Shown here: positions 1 to 14,000 of the stretch, one piece after another | How the letters are laid out: each line of letters opens with the position of its first letter | Position numbering within the stretch: the stretch's first letter is position 1 | NCBI RefSeq assembly: GCF_000372725.1 | Contig: NW_005197426.1 | Location: 567,687 to 631,686, forward strand | DNA: 64,000 nucleotides | Direction: 5' to 3' | Source of the DNA: Emiliania huxleyi CCMP1516 | Lineage: Eukaryota > Haptophyta > Isochrysidales > Noelaerhabdaceae | Notes under the pieces: generated by a model | Databases searched by the model: none | The model's input: the letters and a program-made list of their open reading frames with translations, nothing else | Told to the model about the DNA's origin: nothing | Made by a program: the position numbers and the translations under genes

Positions 1-930
1 GTCGCCGAGCGGCGTGCCTGTGCCGTGCGCCTCGTAGGCCGAGAGGGCGGCGGGCTCGACGCCTCCGTCGGCGAGGGCGGCCCGCAGCAGCGCCTGCTGC
101 GCCTGCCCGTTGGGCGCGGTGAGGCTCGCGCTCTTGCCGTCCTGCCGCACGCAGCTGCCGAGGAGGGAGAGCCCGGAGCTGCTGCTCTCTCTGTCCATCG
201 CCAGCACCGCCGCGCAGCACGCCTCGCCGCGAGCGTACCCGTCCGCCGCAGCGTCAAAGGTGTGGCAGCGGCCGGTCGGCGACGTCATGCCGGCAACCGC
301 AAACGAGAAGCCGACACCGGGCAGCAGCATCAGGTTCACGCCGACCGAGAGGGCGGGGGAGCACTCGTCCAGCTGCAGGGCTCGCAGCGCGGCGTGGGTG
401 GCGACCAGCGCCGCCGAGCAGGCGGTGTCGTACGAGACGCACGGGCCCTGCAGCCCGAGCACAAACGAGAGGCGGCCGGCCGCGACCGACATCGACCCGC
501 CGGTGGCGGCGTACACGCTCTTGCCGACTGCAGACTGCGCCGCGACGCTCTGCCAGTCGTTGGCGGCGATGCCGAGAAAGACGCCCGCCAGGCTGCCGCC
601 CAGCGCCGCCTTGTCCATGCCCGCGCCGTGCAAGGCCTCGTAGCCTCGCTCGAGGAGCAGCCGCTGCTGCGGGTCGACGGCGGCCGCCTCGGCGGGCGAG
701 ACGCCGAAGCGAGCATTGTCGAAGAGGTCGGCGCCGCTCAGGAAGCCGCCGTGCCGCACTCGCTGGCCGACGACCTGGTCCACGCCAGCCAAAGCAGCCT
801 CCACCGACCACCGCTCCGGCGGCACCTCGCCAATGCCGTCGCTGCTCGCAGCGGCCAGGTGGCGCAGCTGCGACAGCGTCGCGATGTCGCTCGGCAGGCT
901 GGCGGCGAGACTGAGCGCCCAAGCCTGGCC
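1..930 (-). other. PKS ketosynthase KS5 (cut by window edge)
   Basis: Contains YDTACSAAL (Cys codon 418-420) and reaches EAHGTGTPLGD at bases 1-27, where the window ends. The frame is still open, so more modules follow to the left. Confidence 0.92.
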
Positions 931-3900
931 ACCGCTATGGGCGGCCGCTTGAGCCGCTGGGCCGCCTTCAGCTCTGCCTCCTTCGGCCGCGTCCGCCGCC
1001 TGCTCCCTCAAGTAGCCCGCGAGCTGGCGCGCCGTCGGGTAGTCGAAGACGAGCGTCGACGGCAGCGCCGCGCCCGACATCGACCGCAGCTGGTTGCCGA
1101 GCTCGACCGCGCCGAGCGAGTCGAGCCCCGACTCCATCAGCGGCGCGTCGGCGTCCGCCTCTGCACCCGCCGTCGCCTTGACCACTTGCAGGATCGCCTC
1201 GAGCGTCACCGCCCGCACCTCGCCTTGCGCATCACGAGAGACGGCAGCCGCGCCAGCCGCCCTCCGGCCCGAATAGCTGACGAGCAGCGGCGGCACCTCT
1301 GGCATCGCGCCGAGGAACTTGCCCCAAGTGAGCACCACCAGGCTCATCACGCCGGAGACAGCAGGCTGCAGCGTTGCCTGGAGGGCGAGCGCGCCCTGCT
1401 CCAGGCTGATGAGGCCGAGGCCGCCGGCCTGGAGGCGAGCGTTGATCGACTCGTCCGCCGCCATGCCGACGGCCGCCCACGGGCCCCACTGCACCGACGT
1501 CGCGTTTATGGCGCGAACGCGCCGGCAGGCGCCGAGCGCGTCGAGCATGCCGTTGGCGGCGGCGTAGTTGGACTGGCCGCCCGCGCCGATCAGCGCGGCG
1601 ATGGACGAGAAAAGCACGCACGTGTCGAGCGGCGTCGTGGCGGCCGCCCGCTGCAGCGCCCACGCGCCGGCAACCTTGGGCGCGAAGACGCGCTTGATGG
1701 TCGAAGCGTTCTGGCCGCGCAGCAGCCCGTCCGACAGCACGCCCGCCGCGTGCCACACGCCCGCCAGCGGGCTGCCCTTGGCCACGATGGCGCCAACCAT
1801 GCGAGCCGAGTCCACCAGCTCGGCCGCGTCGCACTTGACCACGCTGAAGCTGCACTCGGCGATCTTCTTGAGCTTCTCGCCGTCCGCGGGGGCGACCTTG
1901 CCGCCGCGGGCCGCGAGCACCACCGAAGAGGCGCCGCTCTCGCCGAGCCACCTGCCCGTGACCAGGCCAAGGCCGCCCGTGCCGCCAGAGAGCAGGTGGG
2001 CGCCGCGTGGCGGCGTCGGGGCCGTCTTCGGGATGCGCACCACCACCTTGCCCGTGTTGGTGCCGCTCTGGAGCGTGCGGAAGGCGGCCAGGACGTCCCT
2101 TTCCAGGTCGAAGAGCTCCATGGGCAGGCCGTGGAGCACGGAGGCATCCGCACGCGCCGACAGCGTCCGCAGCGTGCCGCACATCCACCACGGCGTCTGG
2201 TCAATCGTCGAGTCGAGCGCGATCATCGTGAAATCGTTGGAGCACGCCGCCTCGTGCCGCTCGTAGCTCCACACCGCCCGCTTGCCGATCTCGCAGAGCG
2301 CGCCGTCCTGCCGCAGCAGCGCGAAGGTGCACGCGATGAAGTCCGCAGACAGGCTGTTGAGCGAGAAGCGCAGCCGGCGGGAGCCGAGCAGCTTCGACGC
2401 GCCGAGCGCAAAGGCGCTGCCGTCGCGCGAGCTGAGCGTGCGGCCGGCGAGGCCCATCTTGTGCAGGTAGAAGTGCTTGTACGGCCGGCCGACGTTCGCC
2501 ATCGCGCGGTTGCCGATGAAGAGGCAGTACTCTTGCGAGGTCAGGCCGACACCACCAGCGCCGGCGTGCAGCAGCACGTCGTGGCCAGCCGCCGGCCGGG
2601 CCGCGAGCAGCGACATGTGCACCGTGCTCCACGTCGTCGGCAGAGTGCACGCCTGATCGAACGAGAGCGAGTCGGTGATGGCCGCCATCAGGCGCGCGTC
2701 GGACTTGGACAGAGACGCGAGCGCGGCGATGCCGTGCCCGAGCGCCGCGTCGCCAACCGACAAGTGACCGACGCCGCCCCCAGTGGCAGCGACGTGGGCG
2801 GCGCAGTCGCCGCCGGGCGGGCCCGGGTCGCCCGGGTAGGCGCCGAGCACGTTGAGCACGTCGCGGAAGTTGAGGCCGACCGCGCCGACGCGCAGCCTGA
2901 CCTCACCGTGCGCTGGCTCCGACTCGTCGCCCTCCTGCGGCACCAGCCTCAGGTTGCTTATCGCCCCTCTCGCGTCAAAGTGGAGCCGGATCGGGCCGCC
3001 CAGCGAGCCGGCCGCCTCGGTCAGGCGCGGCACGCGCTGGCTCGAGCCGTTGAAGGCCACCTCGGGCTCGGGCGTGCCGTTGTAGCCGAGGCCGAGCTTG
3101 CCGGCCAGCTTCGACACCGCTGCCAGCTCGGCCGTGCCCGGCCGAAGCACGTCCAGGTCGATGATCGGCAAGCGCGACGCCGGCGCCTCGGCGCGCGCTG
3201 AGCGGGCCAGGCCCAGCAGCCCGGCGTGGCTCGAGGCTCCGGCCGCCGTCGGGCGGGCGGCGAGGGTGCAAGAGGTCAGCATCCACACCGGCGCCGATGC
3301 CGCGGTCAAGGTGTGCGCTCGGGCGGCGACAAAGGAAGAGGCGAGACCGGCGAGAGCGTCAGAGGCGAGGGCGCCGCCGGCGAGGCTGGTGGCTAGGAGC
3401 AGGGAGGAGGGCGGTGGCCTCGATATTGGTGCGCCGCTTGCAGCTGCGCCGCCGCGCTTCACAGAAGGCGCCGCGTGCACCACCAGCGCGGCCGGCGCAG
3501 CCTCGAACGCCTCAGCACTCCTCTCCCACGAGGTGACGTACAGGTGCGTCGCCCTCGCCGCCGGCGCAGCCTTGAGCGGCGCCTTGAGCGCACGCGACTC
3601 GAAGCCGGCCAGGCGCACGCCCGCCGAGGCGGCGCCGCTGGCGATGACCACCCCGACCGCCCCGACGCCCTCCCGCTCCGCCGCCGGCCACGCCGTGCCG
3701 CTCACATCCGCCAGCGCCGCCTCGCCCACAGAGAAGGGCAGCCGCGTCTCGCCCTCCTCAGTGTTGGCGAGCAGCGAGGACAGGTGCAGCGAGCCGTCGA
3801 GGTCGGCCGGGTGGACGCGAGTGCCCTCCTTGCGCGAGCGGCGGCACAGCCGGCCGACGGCGGCGCCGGCGGCGCGCGAGACGGCCGCCAGCTCGAGCGT

Positions 3901-5007
3901 GCGGTACCGAGGGCCGTACTCGAGGCCGACCGAGCGGAGAAGCGAGTAGAGCGAGGCGGCGTCGACCGCCTCGCCGCACGAGGCGCGAGCCGCGGCGAGC
4001 GAGAGGCCAGGGAGATGGCCCGACGCGGCCGACGCGTCGCCGGCGCAGTGAGCCGTCGACGTGTCGCCGCCTCTCTCGTAGGCCACCTCGAACCGATCCT
4101 TGATCACGCCCACCCGCACCCGCGCCTCGCTCAGGCCGCCGTCCAGCACGAGCGGCTGCAGGAAGAGGACGCGCCGCAGCGACGCCCCTCCGCCGCCGCC
4201 GGAGAGGGCGACGCACGCCGCGCGAGCCATCTCGAGGTAGGCGGCGGCGGGGACGACGACGCGGCCCCGCACGACGTGGTCGGCGACGAGGGCGAGGAGG
4301 GGCCCGCTGGCCGGCGAGGAGAAGGCGTCGGCCTGCCGCCCTTCGGCGTCCGCCTCTCGCCGCTGGAGGAGCGGGTGGGGCGCCTCGCGCCACGCGTAGC
4401 GGCGGCGGGCGTAGGCGAGCGGCGGCGGGCTGCTGGTGCTGAGGGAGGGCGCCGCCGCCTCGAGCACAGCGTGGGCGATCGTACCGCTGTACCCAAACGA
4501 GCTCACGCCGCCCCTCCCGCCCGCCGCGGCATCCAGCCCTCGCGCCAGTTGCGTCGGCAGCGCGCACGCCACGCCCTCTACCGCAGAGCCGACGTGCGGG
4601 TTGATGCGCCGCAGCTGCGCGTTGGGCGGCGCCCGCGCCTCGAGCAGCCCCGCCGCCAGCCGTAGCAGCCCCGCCAGCCCCGCCGCAGGCTCGGCGTGGC
4701 CGCAGTTCGCCTTGAGGCTGCCCACGCAGAGCGGCGGCGACGGCGCGCGCGCAGACAGCACCGCCGCCGCGAGCGAGCGCACCTCGATCGGGTCGCCGAG
4801 CGGCGTGCCGGTGCCGTGCGCCTCGTAGCACGAGAGGGCGGCGGGCTCGACGCCTCCGTCGGCGAGGGCGGCCCGCAGCAGCGCCTGCTGCGCCTGCCCG
4901 TTGGGCGCGGTGAGGCTCGCGCTCTTGCCGTCCTGCCGCACGCAGCTGCCGAGGAGGGAGAGCCCCGGCGTGTCGCCATCGCCGCTTGGCTGCAGCACTG
5001 CGGCATG

Positions 5008-5038
<31 letters not shown>

Positions 5039-8000
5039 CGGCTGTCAAACGAGTGCGAGCGGCCTCGGGGGGAGGTCATGCCGGCCACGGCCATGCTGAT
5101 GCACGCCGCCTGGCTGAAAATCATGTTGACGCCGAGGGCGAGGGCAGCAGTGCACTCGCGCATCTGCAGCGCGCGCGAGCCACCGTGCGACGCGACGATG
5201 CCGCTCGAGCAAGCCGTGTCGATCGAGGAGCAAGGTCCCTGCAGGCCGAGCACGAAAGAGAGGCGTCCCGCCGCCACCGAGCAGGTGGCCGCAGTCGCCG
5301 AGTAGGCGCTCGACGCGAGAGAGGGTGAGCGAGCCATCAACTCGCCAAACTCGGGGTTCCAGATGCCGAGGAAGACGCCCGTCACGCTGCCCAGCAGCTC
5401 CGCCTTGCGCATCGCCGCGCCATGCAGCGCCTCGTAGCCGCACTCGAGCAGCCTCCGCTGCTGCGGGTCCATCGTCGCCGCCTCGGCCGGCGAGACGCCA
5501 AAGAAGCTGTTGTCAAAGAGCTCCGCGTCAGCGAGGAAGGAGGCGCAGCGCTGTCGAGCGGCGACGGGCTCAGACACAGCCGCGCTAGAGAAGCGAGAGA
5601 GGTCGGATGTGTCCCAGCGGCTCGCTGGCACCTCGCTGGCCGCATCGTGGCCTGCCGCAGCCATTCGCCACAAGCCGCGGATACCATCGCCCTGCGCGCC
5701 GTCAGGAGCGACGGCACACATCGAAACGAGCCCCACCACGCGTTCATCTGCGCTGTGGATTGTGGCCGCTGCTGCGCCGGCCGGAGCGGCGCCGCTGAGC
5801 GAGCCGAGGTGGGTGGCGAGCTGTCGCACGGTCGGGTGCTCAAAGACGAGCGTGCTCGGCAGCGTCGCTCCCGACGCCCTCTCCAGCTGGTTGCGCAGCT
5901 CGACGGCGCCGAGCGAGTCGAGGCCCGCCTCCATCAGCGGCGCGTCCGCGTCCACCTCTGCCCCCGCCGTCTGCTTCACCATCTCCAGCACCTCATCCAT
6001 GCCGACGGCAGAGGCTCTCGCGCGAGATGCGACGGCCTCGGTCGATGTCGACGCCACGGCGGGCGCCACGGCCCTGAAGAAGGCAGGCGCGACCCTCGCG
6101 CCGCGGAGGAAGCGGCGCCAGTCCACGATGATGGCCGCCACGACCGGGGAAAAGGGAAGAAGCAGCGACGCGCCGAGCGCTGCAAGCCCTTGCGCGGGCG
6201 AGAGGAGCCCGATGCCGCCCGCCTGCAGTCGCGCGTTCACCCCCTGCCCCGCCGCCATGCCGACTTCTGCCCACGGCCCCCACTGCACGCTCGTCGCCAC
6301 AGAGCCGCGGGCGTGCCGCGAGGCGGCGAGCGCGTCGAGGCAGCAGTTGGCGGCGGAGTAGTTGGCCTGGCCGCCCCCGCTCAGCAGCGCCGCCACCGAC
6401 GAGAAGAGCACGCACGCGTCGAGCGGCGAGGCGGCGCATGCTCGGTGCAGGCCCCAGCCGCCGACCGCCTTGGGAGCGTACACGCGCTGCAGCGTCGCCG
6501 CCGTCTGCGAGGCGAGCACGGCGTCCGCGAGCACGCCCGCCGCGTGCCACACGCCACTCAGCGGCGCCGCATCGCCATCTCCGCTCGCCGCGCAGCACAG
6601 AAGCCGCGCCACGCTGGACGGCTGGGCGGCATCGCACGCGGCGGCGAGGACGGTGCAGCGCGGCGGCAGCCGGTCAGCCGCTCCGCCAGGGGCCACGGCG
6701 CCGCTGCGAGACGCGAGGATGAGCCGACCAGCGCCGCTTTCTGCGAGCCAGCTGGCTGTGACGAGGCCCAGCCCGCCCAGCCCGCCGGTGAGGAGGTGCG
6801 AGCCGAGGGTGGGCGCATCGGTCTCGGCGGAGGGCGGCTGGGTGCACGGCTGCAGGCGAGGCGCGAGAAGCAGCCCCTTGCGAAGGAGGAGGTCGGGCTC
6901 GTCGAGCGGTAGAGCGCTGGCGACGGCGAGCGCGTGCGCTGCACTCGCCGGCGCCAGGTCGAGCTGGTGCAGGTCTGAGGCGCCCTCTGCTCGCGCCGTG
7001 CGGGCGAGGCCGAGCGAGCCGGCGTGGTGGGAGCCGGGCGCGGCGCTGGCTCCGTGAGCGTGCGCGCCGGCGGTGAGCAGGACGAGGCGGGGCGGGGCCG
7101 TTGAAGCCAGCCGCACGCGCAGCAGCGACAAGGCTGCGTCGAGAGCAGCCAGTGGCGGGAAGGCTGCCCGGCCCGCCGCCGCCGGTGCTACGAAGGAAAG
7201 GCCGCCGAAGCGCTCGGTGCTGCCTGCTGGGCTCGGTGATGCCTCATCGAAGCCTCTCTCTCCTCGCCTCGAGCCCAGGACGAGGACCGAGGCCGTGGCG
7301 GTGACAGGTGTCTCGCTCCCTTCCCACTCGGTGACGTACAGGTGCCGCACGCGCTGCGCCGACGCATCGAGCGACGCCTTGAGCACACGCGACTCGAAGC
7401 CGGCCAGGCGCACGCCCGCCGAGGCGGCGCCGCTGGCGACGACCACCCCGACCGCACCGCCGCCCTCCCGCTCCGCCACCGGCCACGCCGTGCCGCTCGC
7501 ATCCGCCAGCGCCGCCTCGCCCACAGAGAAGGGCAGCCGCGTCTCGCCCTCCGCCGTCAAGGCGAGCAGCGAGGACAGGTGCAGCGAGCCGTCGAGGTCG
7601 GCCGGGTGGACGCGAGTGCCCTCCTTGCGCGAGCGGCGGCACAGCCGGCCGACGGCGACGCCTGCGGCGCGCGAGACGGCCGCCAGCTCGAGCGTGCGGT
7701 ACCGAGGGCCGTACTCGAGGCCGACCGAGCGGAGAAGCGAGTAGAGCGAGGCGGCGTCGACCGCCTCGCCGCACGAGGCGCGAGCCGCGGCGAGCGAGAG
7801 GCCAAGGAGCGGGCCCGACGCGGCCGACGCGTCGCCGGCGCAGTGAGCCGTCGACGCCTCGCCGCCTCCCTCGTAGGTCACCTCGAACCGACCCTTGATC
7901 GCGCCCACCCGCACCTGCGCCTCGCTCTGGCCGCCGTCCAGCACGAGCGGCTGCAGGAAGAGGACGCGCCGCAGCGACGCCCCTCCGCCGCCACCGTAGA

Positions 8001-11000
8001 GGGCGACGCACGCCGCGCGAGCCATCTCGAGGTAGGCGGCGGCGGGGAAGACGACGCGGCCCCGCACGACGTGGTCGGCGACGAGGGCGAGGAGGGGCCC
8101 GCTGGCTGGCGAGGAGAAGGCGTCCGCCTGCCGCCCAACGGCGTCCGCCTCTCGCCGCTGGAGGAGCGGGTGGGGCGCCTCGCGCCACGCGTAGCGGCGG
8201 CGAGCGTAGGCGAGCGGCGGCGGGCTGATCGAGCCGAGAGAGGGCGGCGCCGCCTCGATCGCGGCGTGGGCGATCGTGCCGCTGTACCCAAACGAGCTCA
8301 CGCCGCCCCTCCCGCCCGCCGCGCCATCCAGCCCTCGCGCCAGCTGCGTCGGCAGCGCGCACGCCACGCCCTCCACCGCAGAGCCGACGTGCGGGTTGAT
8401 GCGCCGCAGCTGCCCGTTGGGCGGCGCTCGCGCCTCGAGCAGCCCCGCCGCTAGCAGTAGCAGCCCCGCCATCCCCGCCGCAGACTCGGCGTGGCCGCAG
8501 TTCGCCTTGAGGCCGCCCACGCAGAGTGGCGGCGACGGCGCGCGCGCGGCTAGCACCGCCGCCGCCAGCGAGCGCACCTCGATCGGGTCGCCGAGCGGCG
8601 TGCCGGTGCCGTGCGCCTCGTAGCACGAGAGGGCGGCGGGCTCGACGCCTCCGTCGGCGAGGGCGGCCCGCAGCAGCGCCTGCTGCGCCTGCCCGTTGGG
8701 CGCGGTGAGGCTCGCGCTCTTGCCGTCCTGCCGCACGCAGCTGCCGAGGAGGGAGAGCTCTAAGAAGCCGCTGCTCTCTTCGCGCATCGCAAGCACCGCC
8801 GCGCAGCACCCCTCGCCTCGCGCAAAGCCGTCGGCGCGGCTGTCGAAGGTGTGGGAGCGGCCGGTGATCGAGCTCATTCCGGCAGCTGCAATCCACAGAG
8901 CGGTGCCCTGCACAAGCATCGCATTGACGCCCGCTGCGAGGTGCTGCTCGCACTCTCCATGCTGGAGCGCGCGCAGTGCGGAGTGGCAACCGACTAGGGA
9001 GGCGGAGCAAGCCGTCTCAAAAGCCGCACAAGGCCCTTGCAGGCCGAGCACGAAGGACAGGCGGCCGCTCGCGATAGAGAGGCTCGAGCTGGTGGCCGTG
9101 TAGACGCTGCGCTGCAGCGGGCCAGCTGCCAGCACATGGCTGAACTCCGTGGTGTAAATGCCCACCGCAACTCCGGCCCCGCTTCCCATCAACGAGGCCT
9201 TCTCGAAGCCCGAGGCGTGCAGCGCGGCATAGCCGTGCTCGAGCAGCAGCCGCTGCTGCGGGTCCATTGCTGCCGCCTCCGCCGGAGAGACGTTGAATCG
9301 AGCGTTGTCAAAGAGCTCGGCGCCCTGCATGAAGCCGCCGTGGCGAGCTCGCCCAAGGACCTCAGCACCGTATCCGGGAGGAGAGTCATCGACGTCCCAG
9401 CGCGTGGCTGGCACCTCATTGACCAGATCGCAACCAGTCACTGACGTGGCCACCAGCGCCTCCAAAGAAGCGATGCCGCCCGCAAGAGCACAGCATGTTC
9501 CTGTTACAGTGATCTGCTGGAGTGGCAGCTGATTCTGATTCGAGTGAGATGCGCCAGAGGCCTGTCCAATCAGCATAGCGAGCAGGGCTGCGCCATCAGG
9601 GTATTGAGTAGCTGCAGTCGGCGTCACCCTCGCCGACAGGTGCGCCTCGAGCTGCCGCAGCGTCGGGAAGTCGAAGACCAGCGTCTCGGGTAGGGAGGCG
9701 TCGCCGAGCTCCGACGCCAGCCGCGTGCGGAGCTCGACGGCGCCGAGCGAGTCGAGGCCCGCCTCCATCAGCGGCGCGTCGGCGTCCACCTCGCCGCCCG
9801 CCACCTCGCTCGCCACCGACGCCACCACAGCCGCCACGTCGACCGAGGGGGCGGCGGTGGCGGCAGGGCCCTGGCTGCCGCCGCCGGCGAGGGAGCCGAG
9901 GAGCTGCAGCAGCGCAGGTGATGAGGGCGATGCAGCTTGCACGACGCTCTCTGTCCCCTCAGCAGTTATCACGTCGGGCGCCCTCAGCGGCACCTCGTCA
10001 AACGGCACGTACTCGTACTCCCGCCGCCCCAGCACGCCCACCGCCTTGAGGCGGTAGCTGCGCGCCGGCGACACGCCCCGCACGCGAGGCGTCCAGTCGA
10101 AGCGGCCGTACGTCGCCGAGAAGCGGTCGCACACCGCCACAAAGTCGGACGGAGGCAGCACCTCCCGCGCGTCGAGCATGCCCAACAGCGCAGCCGCGTC
10201 GACACGCGCCTCGCCGCGCACGTGCAGGGCGTACATCGTCGACGCGGCGCCCGAGCCGTACGAGAAGACGCCGATGCGAGAGCCGACCGGCGGGGACGCG
10301 TGCAGCAGGAGCGAGGCGAGGTTGACGTAGGTGGCGGCGGTGTGCATCGGCCCGATGCGCGAGGCGAGGCGGAGCGACGGAGCCACCAGCCGCTCGAACA
10401 TCGCCTCCACCTCCTCCTCGCCGACAGAGCCCTCGCCGTGCGCCGCGGCGACGGCGCTCTCAAAGGCGTGCCGCACAAACTTGGGCCCGCTGCCGAGGTG
10501 GAAGACGAGGAAGTCGTGCGCGTCGACAAAGGTGCCGCCGCCCCGCGCCTCGACCTCGCGTTGGCAGGCGGCGAGGCACGAGAAGTACACCTCCATCGAG
10601 CCGGGGCCGTCGACGATCGGGCCCATCGTCGGCCAGCCCACCGGCTTGTAGAAGTCCCACTCGTGCACGATGTGGCTCACGCGGCCGGCCTCGAGCGCAA
10701 GGGGCGCGTCCGGCCCGACCAGCATCGCCACGCACGCCGCGCCGTTCATGAAGGGGTACTGCTTGGGCGCGTCGCTCACGTCGGTGCACACGGCGATCGC
10801 CCACCGCCCGTCCCACGCCGAGCTCTCCACCCAGTTGGCGCACGCGAGCAGCGCCGCCGTGCCGCCGTAGCAGGCGTGGTAGCAGTCGATGCCCTCCACG
10901 TTGGCGCAGCCGTGCGGCGCAAAGAGCGCCATCAGGTGGCTCTTCACGCTCTTCGACCGGTCGAGCAGCGACTCGGTCCCCACCTGCAGCATGCCCACGT

Positions 11001-14000
11001 CCTCGTACCGCAAGCCCTGCGCCTCCACCAGCCGCCGCACCGCCGTGAGCGCCATCGAGACGACGTCCTCGTCCTCGTCGCACGCGGCCCACTCGGCCAT
11101 CCGCAGCCCGACCGTGTACTTGCCCGGCACGCCGTGCGCGGTCTCGAGCTCGGCCGCCGAGACGGCGTGGCGAGGCACGTACACCTCGAGCGCGTGCAGG
11201 CCGGCGTGGCGGGGGGGTAGAGGCGGCGAGGATGGCGGCAGGGCGATTGGGCAGAAGCATATCTGGGGAGTAGCGTCGACCGCCAGACCGATGTACTCGT
11301 ACTCCCGCCGCCCCAGCACGCCCACCGCCTTGAGGCGGTAGCTGCGCGCCGGCGACACGCCCCGCACGCGAGGCGTCCAGTCGAAGCGGCCGTACGTCGC
11401 CGAGAAGCGGTCGCACACCGCCACAAAGTCGGACGGAGGCAGGCGCTCCCGCGCGTCGAGCATGCCCAACAGCGCAGCCGCGTCGACACGCGCCTCGCCG
11501 CGCACGCGCAGGGCGTACATGGTCGACGCGGCGCCCGAGCCGTACGAGAAGACGCCGATGCGAGAGCCGACCGGCGGGGACGCGTGCAGCAGGAGCGAGG
11601 CGAGGTTGACGTAGGTGGCGGCGGTGTGCATCGGGCCGATGCGCGAGGCGAGGCGGAGCGACGGAGCCACCAGCCGCTCGAACATCGCCTCCACCTCCTC
11701 CTCGCCGACAGAGCCCTCGCCGTGCGCCGCGGCGACGGCGCTCTCGAAGGCGTGCCGCACAAACTTGGGCCCGCTGCCGAGGTGGAAGACGAGGAAGTCG
11801 TGCGCGTCGACAAAGGTGCCGCCGCCCCGCGCCTCGGCCTCGCGCTGGCAGGCGGCGAGGCACGAGAAGTACACCTCCATCGAGCCGGGGCCGTCGATGA
11901 TCGGGCCCATCGTCGGCCAGCCCACCGGCTTGTAGAAGTCCCACTCGTGCACGATGTGGCTCACGCGGCCGGCCTCGAGCGCGAGGGGCGCGTCCGGCCC
12001 GACCAGCATCGCCACGCACGCCGCGCCGTTCATGAAGGGGTACTGTTTGGGCGCGTCGCTCACGTCGGTGCACACGGCGATCGCCCACCGCCCGTCCCAC
12101 GCCGAGCTCTCCACCCAGTTGGCGCACGCGAGCAGCGCCGCCGTGCCGCCGTAGCAGGCGTGGTAGCAGTCGATGCCCTCGACGTTGGCGCAGCCGTGCG
12201 GCGCAAAGAGCGCCATCAGGTGGCTCTTCACGCTCTTGGACCGGTCGAGCAGCGACTCGGTCCCCACCTGCAGCATGCCCACGTCCTCGTACCGCAAGCC
12301 CTGCGCCTCCACCAGCCGCCGCACCGCCGTGAGCGCCATCGACACGACGTCCTCGTCCTCGTCGCACGCGGCCCACTCGGCCATCCGCAGCCCGACCGTG
12401 TACTTGCCCGGCACGCCGTGCGCGGTCTCGAGCTCGGCCGCAGAGACGGCGTGGCGAGGCACGTACACCTCGAGCGCGTGCAGGCCGGCGCGGCGGGAGG
12501 TGGTCTCAGAGGGAGGGTGTGGGCTCGGTAGGAGGGCGGGTGCTGCTGCTGGCGGCGGAGAGGGCAGCTTCCGGCGGGCGGCTGCGCCGGCCAGCAAGCG
12601 CTCGCTTGGCGGCTGGAGGGATCGGAGATGGAGCCCCTCCCGCTTCGCGGCGGGCAAAGCCCGGGGCGGACTGCTCAGCCCTTCAAGAAGCAGCGCCTCG
12701 TTGCTGCGCCTGGCCTCTTGCGCCGCCTCGTCAGCTGCCGGGCGACAGGTGAGCCGCAGCACGTGCCGCACGCCGACCGCCGAGTGCTGCACGAGCCAAT
12801 GCGCAAACTGCAGCGCTCGCTCACCAGCGCCCTCGACCCGCTCGCTCGCAAGGCCCAGCTCTAGAGCTCGAGCCGAGCTCACGGCCCCTTCTTGCAGAAG
12901 GCACTTTGCGTCGTCGGCTTGGAGCAATCGGAAGGCCGCCGCTCGAGTGCACTCACTCTCGCCGTCGAAGGAAAACGCAGCCCCTACCTCCACGATGCGA
13001 TAGTGCGCCCCGAGGCATGCATGCAGCAGCAGGCCCGCAGCCTGCCCTCGCACGCAGCAGAGGACGACGACGCCCGCCTCGCTGAGCCTGCTCATCGCGG
13101 CGTCGAGGCGGTGGCACGCCTCGCGAGACAGGCTGTCCGACGGTCCACCCTGCCCCTCCGCGGAGAGGACGAGCACTCGCAAAGTCGGCGAGAGCTTGTC
13201 CAGAACCAGGAGCGCATCGCGCCACAGGCCTCCGACCGACGCGGCAGTCACCTCGAGCAGCGCCACCCGCGAGTCTGCGTCCGCCTCAATCGTCACCTCG
13301 GGGGCTGGCAAGGGCGATGGCCCGAGCAGCCTTGGCGCTGACGAGACGAAGTGGCGCTCCAGCCGCGCCAACTCGGCATCGAGCTCCTCCCAGCTCCCCA
13401 CAAAGTCGACCAGCCCGAGCCGCTGCGCGGTGGCGGCGTCGATGGCGTCGCCCGTGCAGAAGAGCCACTCGCACGCCGCGGGGCTCAGCCGCCGCCTCGC
13501 CGCGACGCTGACCACGCCGGGCAAGGCGCCGCGACGGATCTCGGGGAAGCCAAAGGTGGCGTCCGAGTGCGCGAGCACCGCCGTGCCGAGGCAGGGGAAG
13601 AGCATTCCTCCTCCGCGAGTGGCGCCATGGCAAACCACCACCTTTGGCATCGGCGCGTCGCGAAGCCGCTCGAGCAGCTGGCCAAAGGCGGGCAAGCCGT
13701 CGAGAAAGCTGCCGCTCTTGAGGTTGGCTGGCGACGGGTCGCCGCCGAGGCAGAAGTGCTCAGACCCCTCCACGCCGCGGAAGACGAGGAGCGCGTTGTC
13801 GGGCCAATCCAGCTCCAAGCCGCCAAGAGAAGCGGGAACGAAAACGGTGTGGACGGAGTACTCGGGCGGGGTGGCGATGGTGGGTGGCTCGAGAAGGAGC
13901 GGCGTCAGATCGAGCGGCGGTACGGCGTGAGAGTCGGTGAGAGGGGCCGTCGAGTAGCTACCGCCGTTGGCGAGTCGGCATTCGGCGTGGCCGACAGCCT

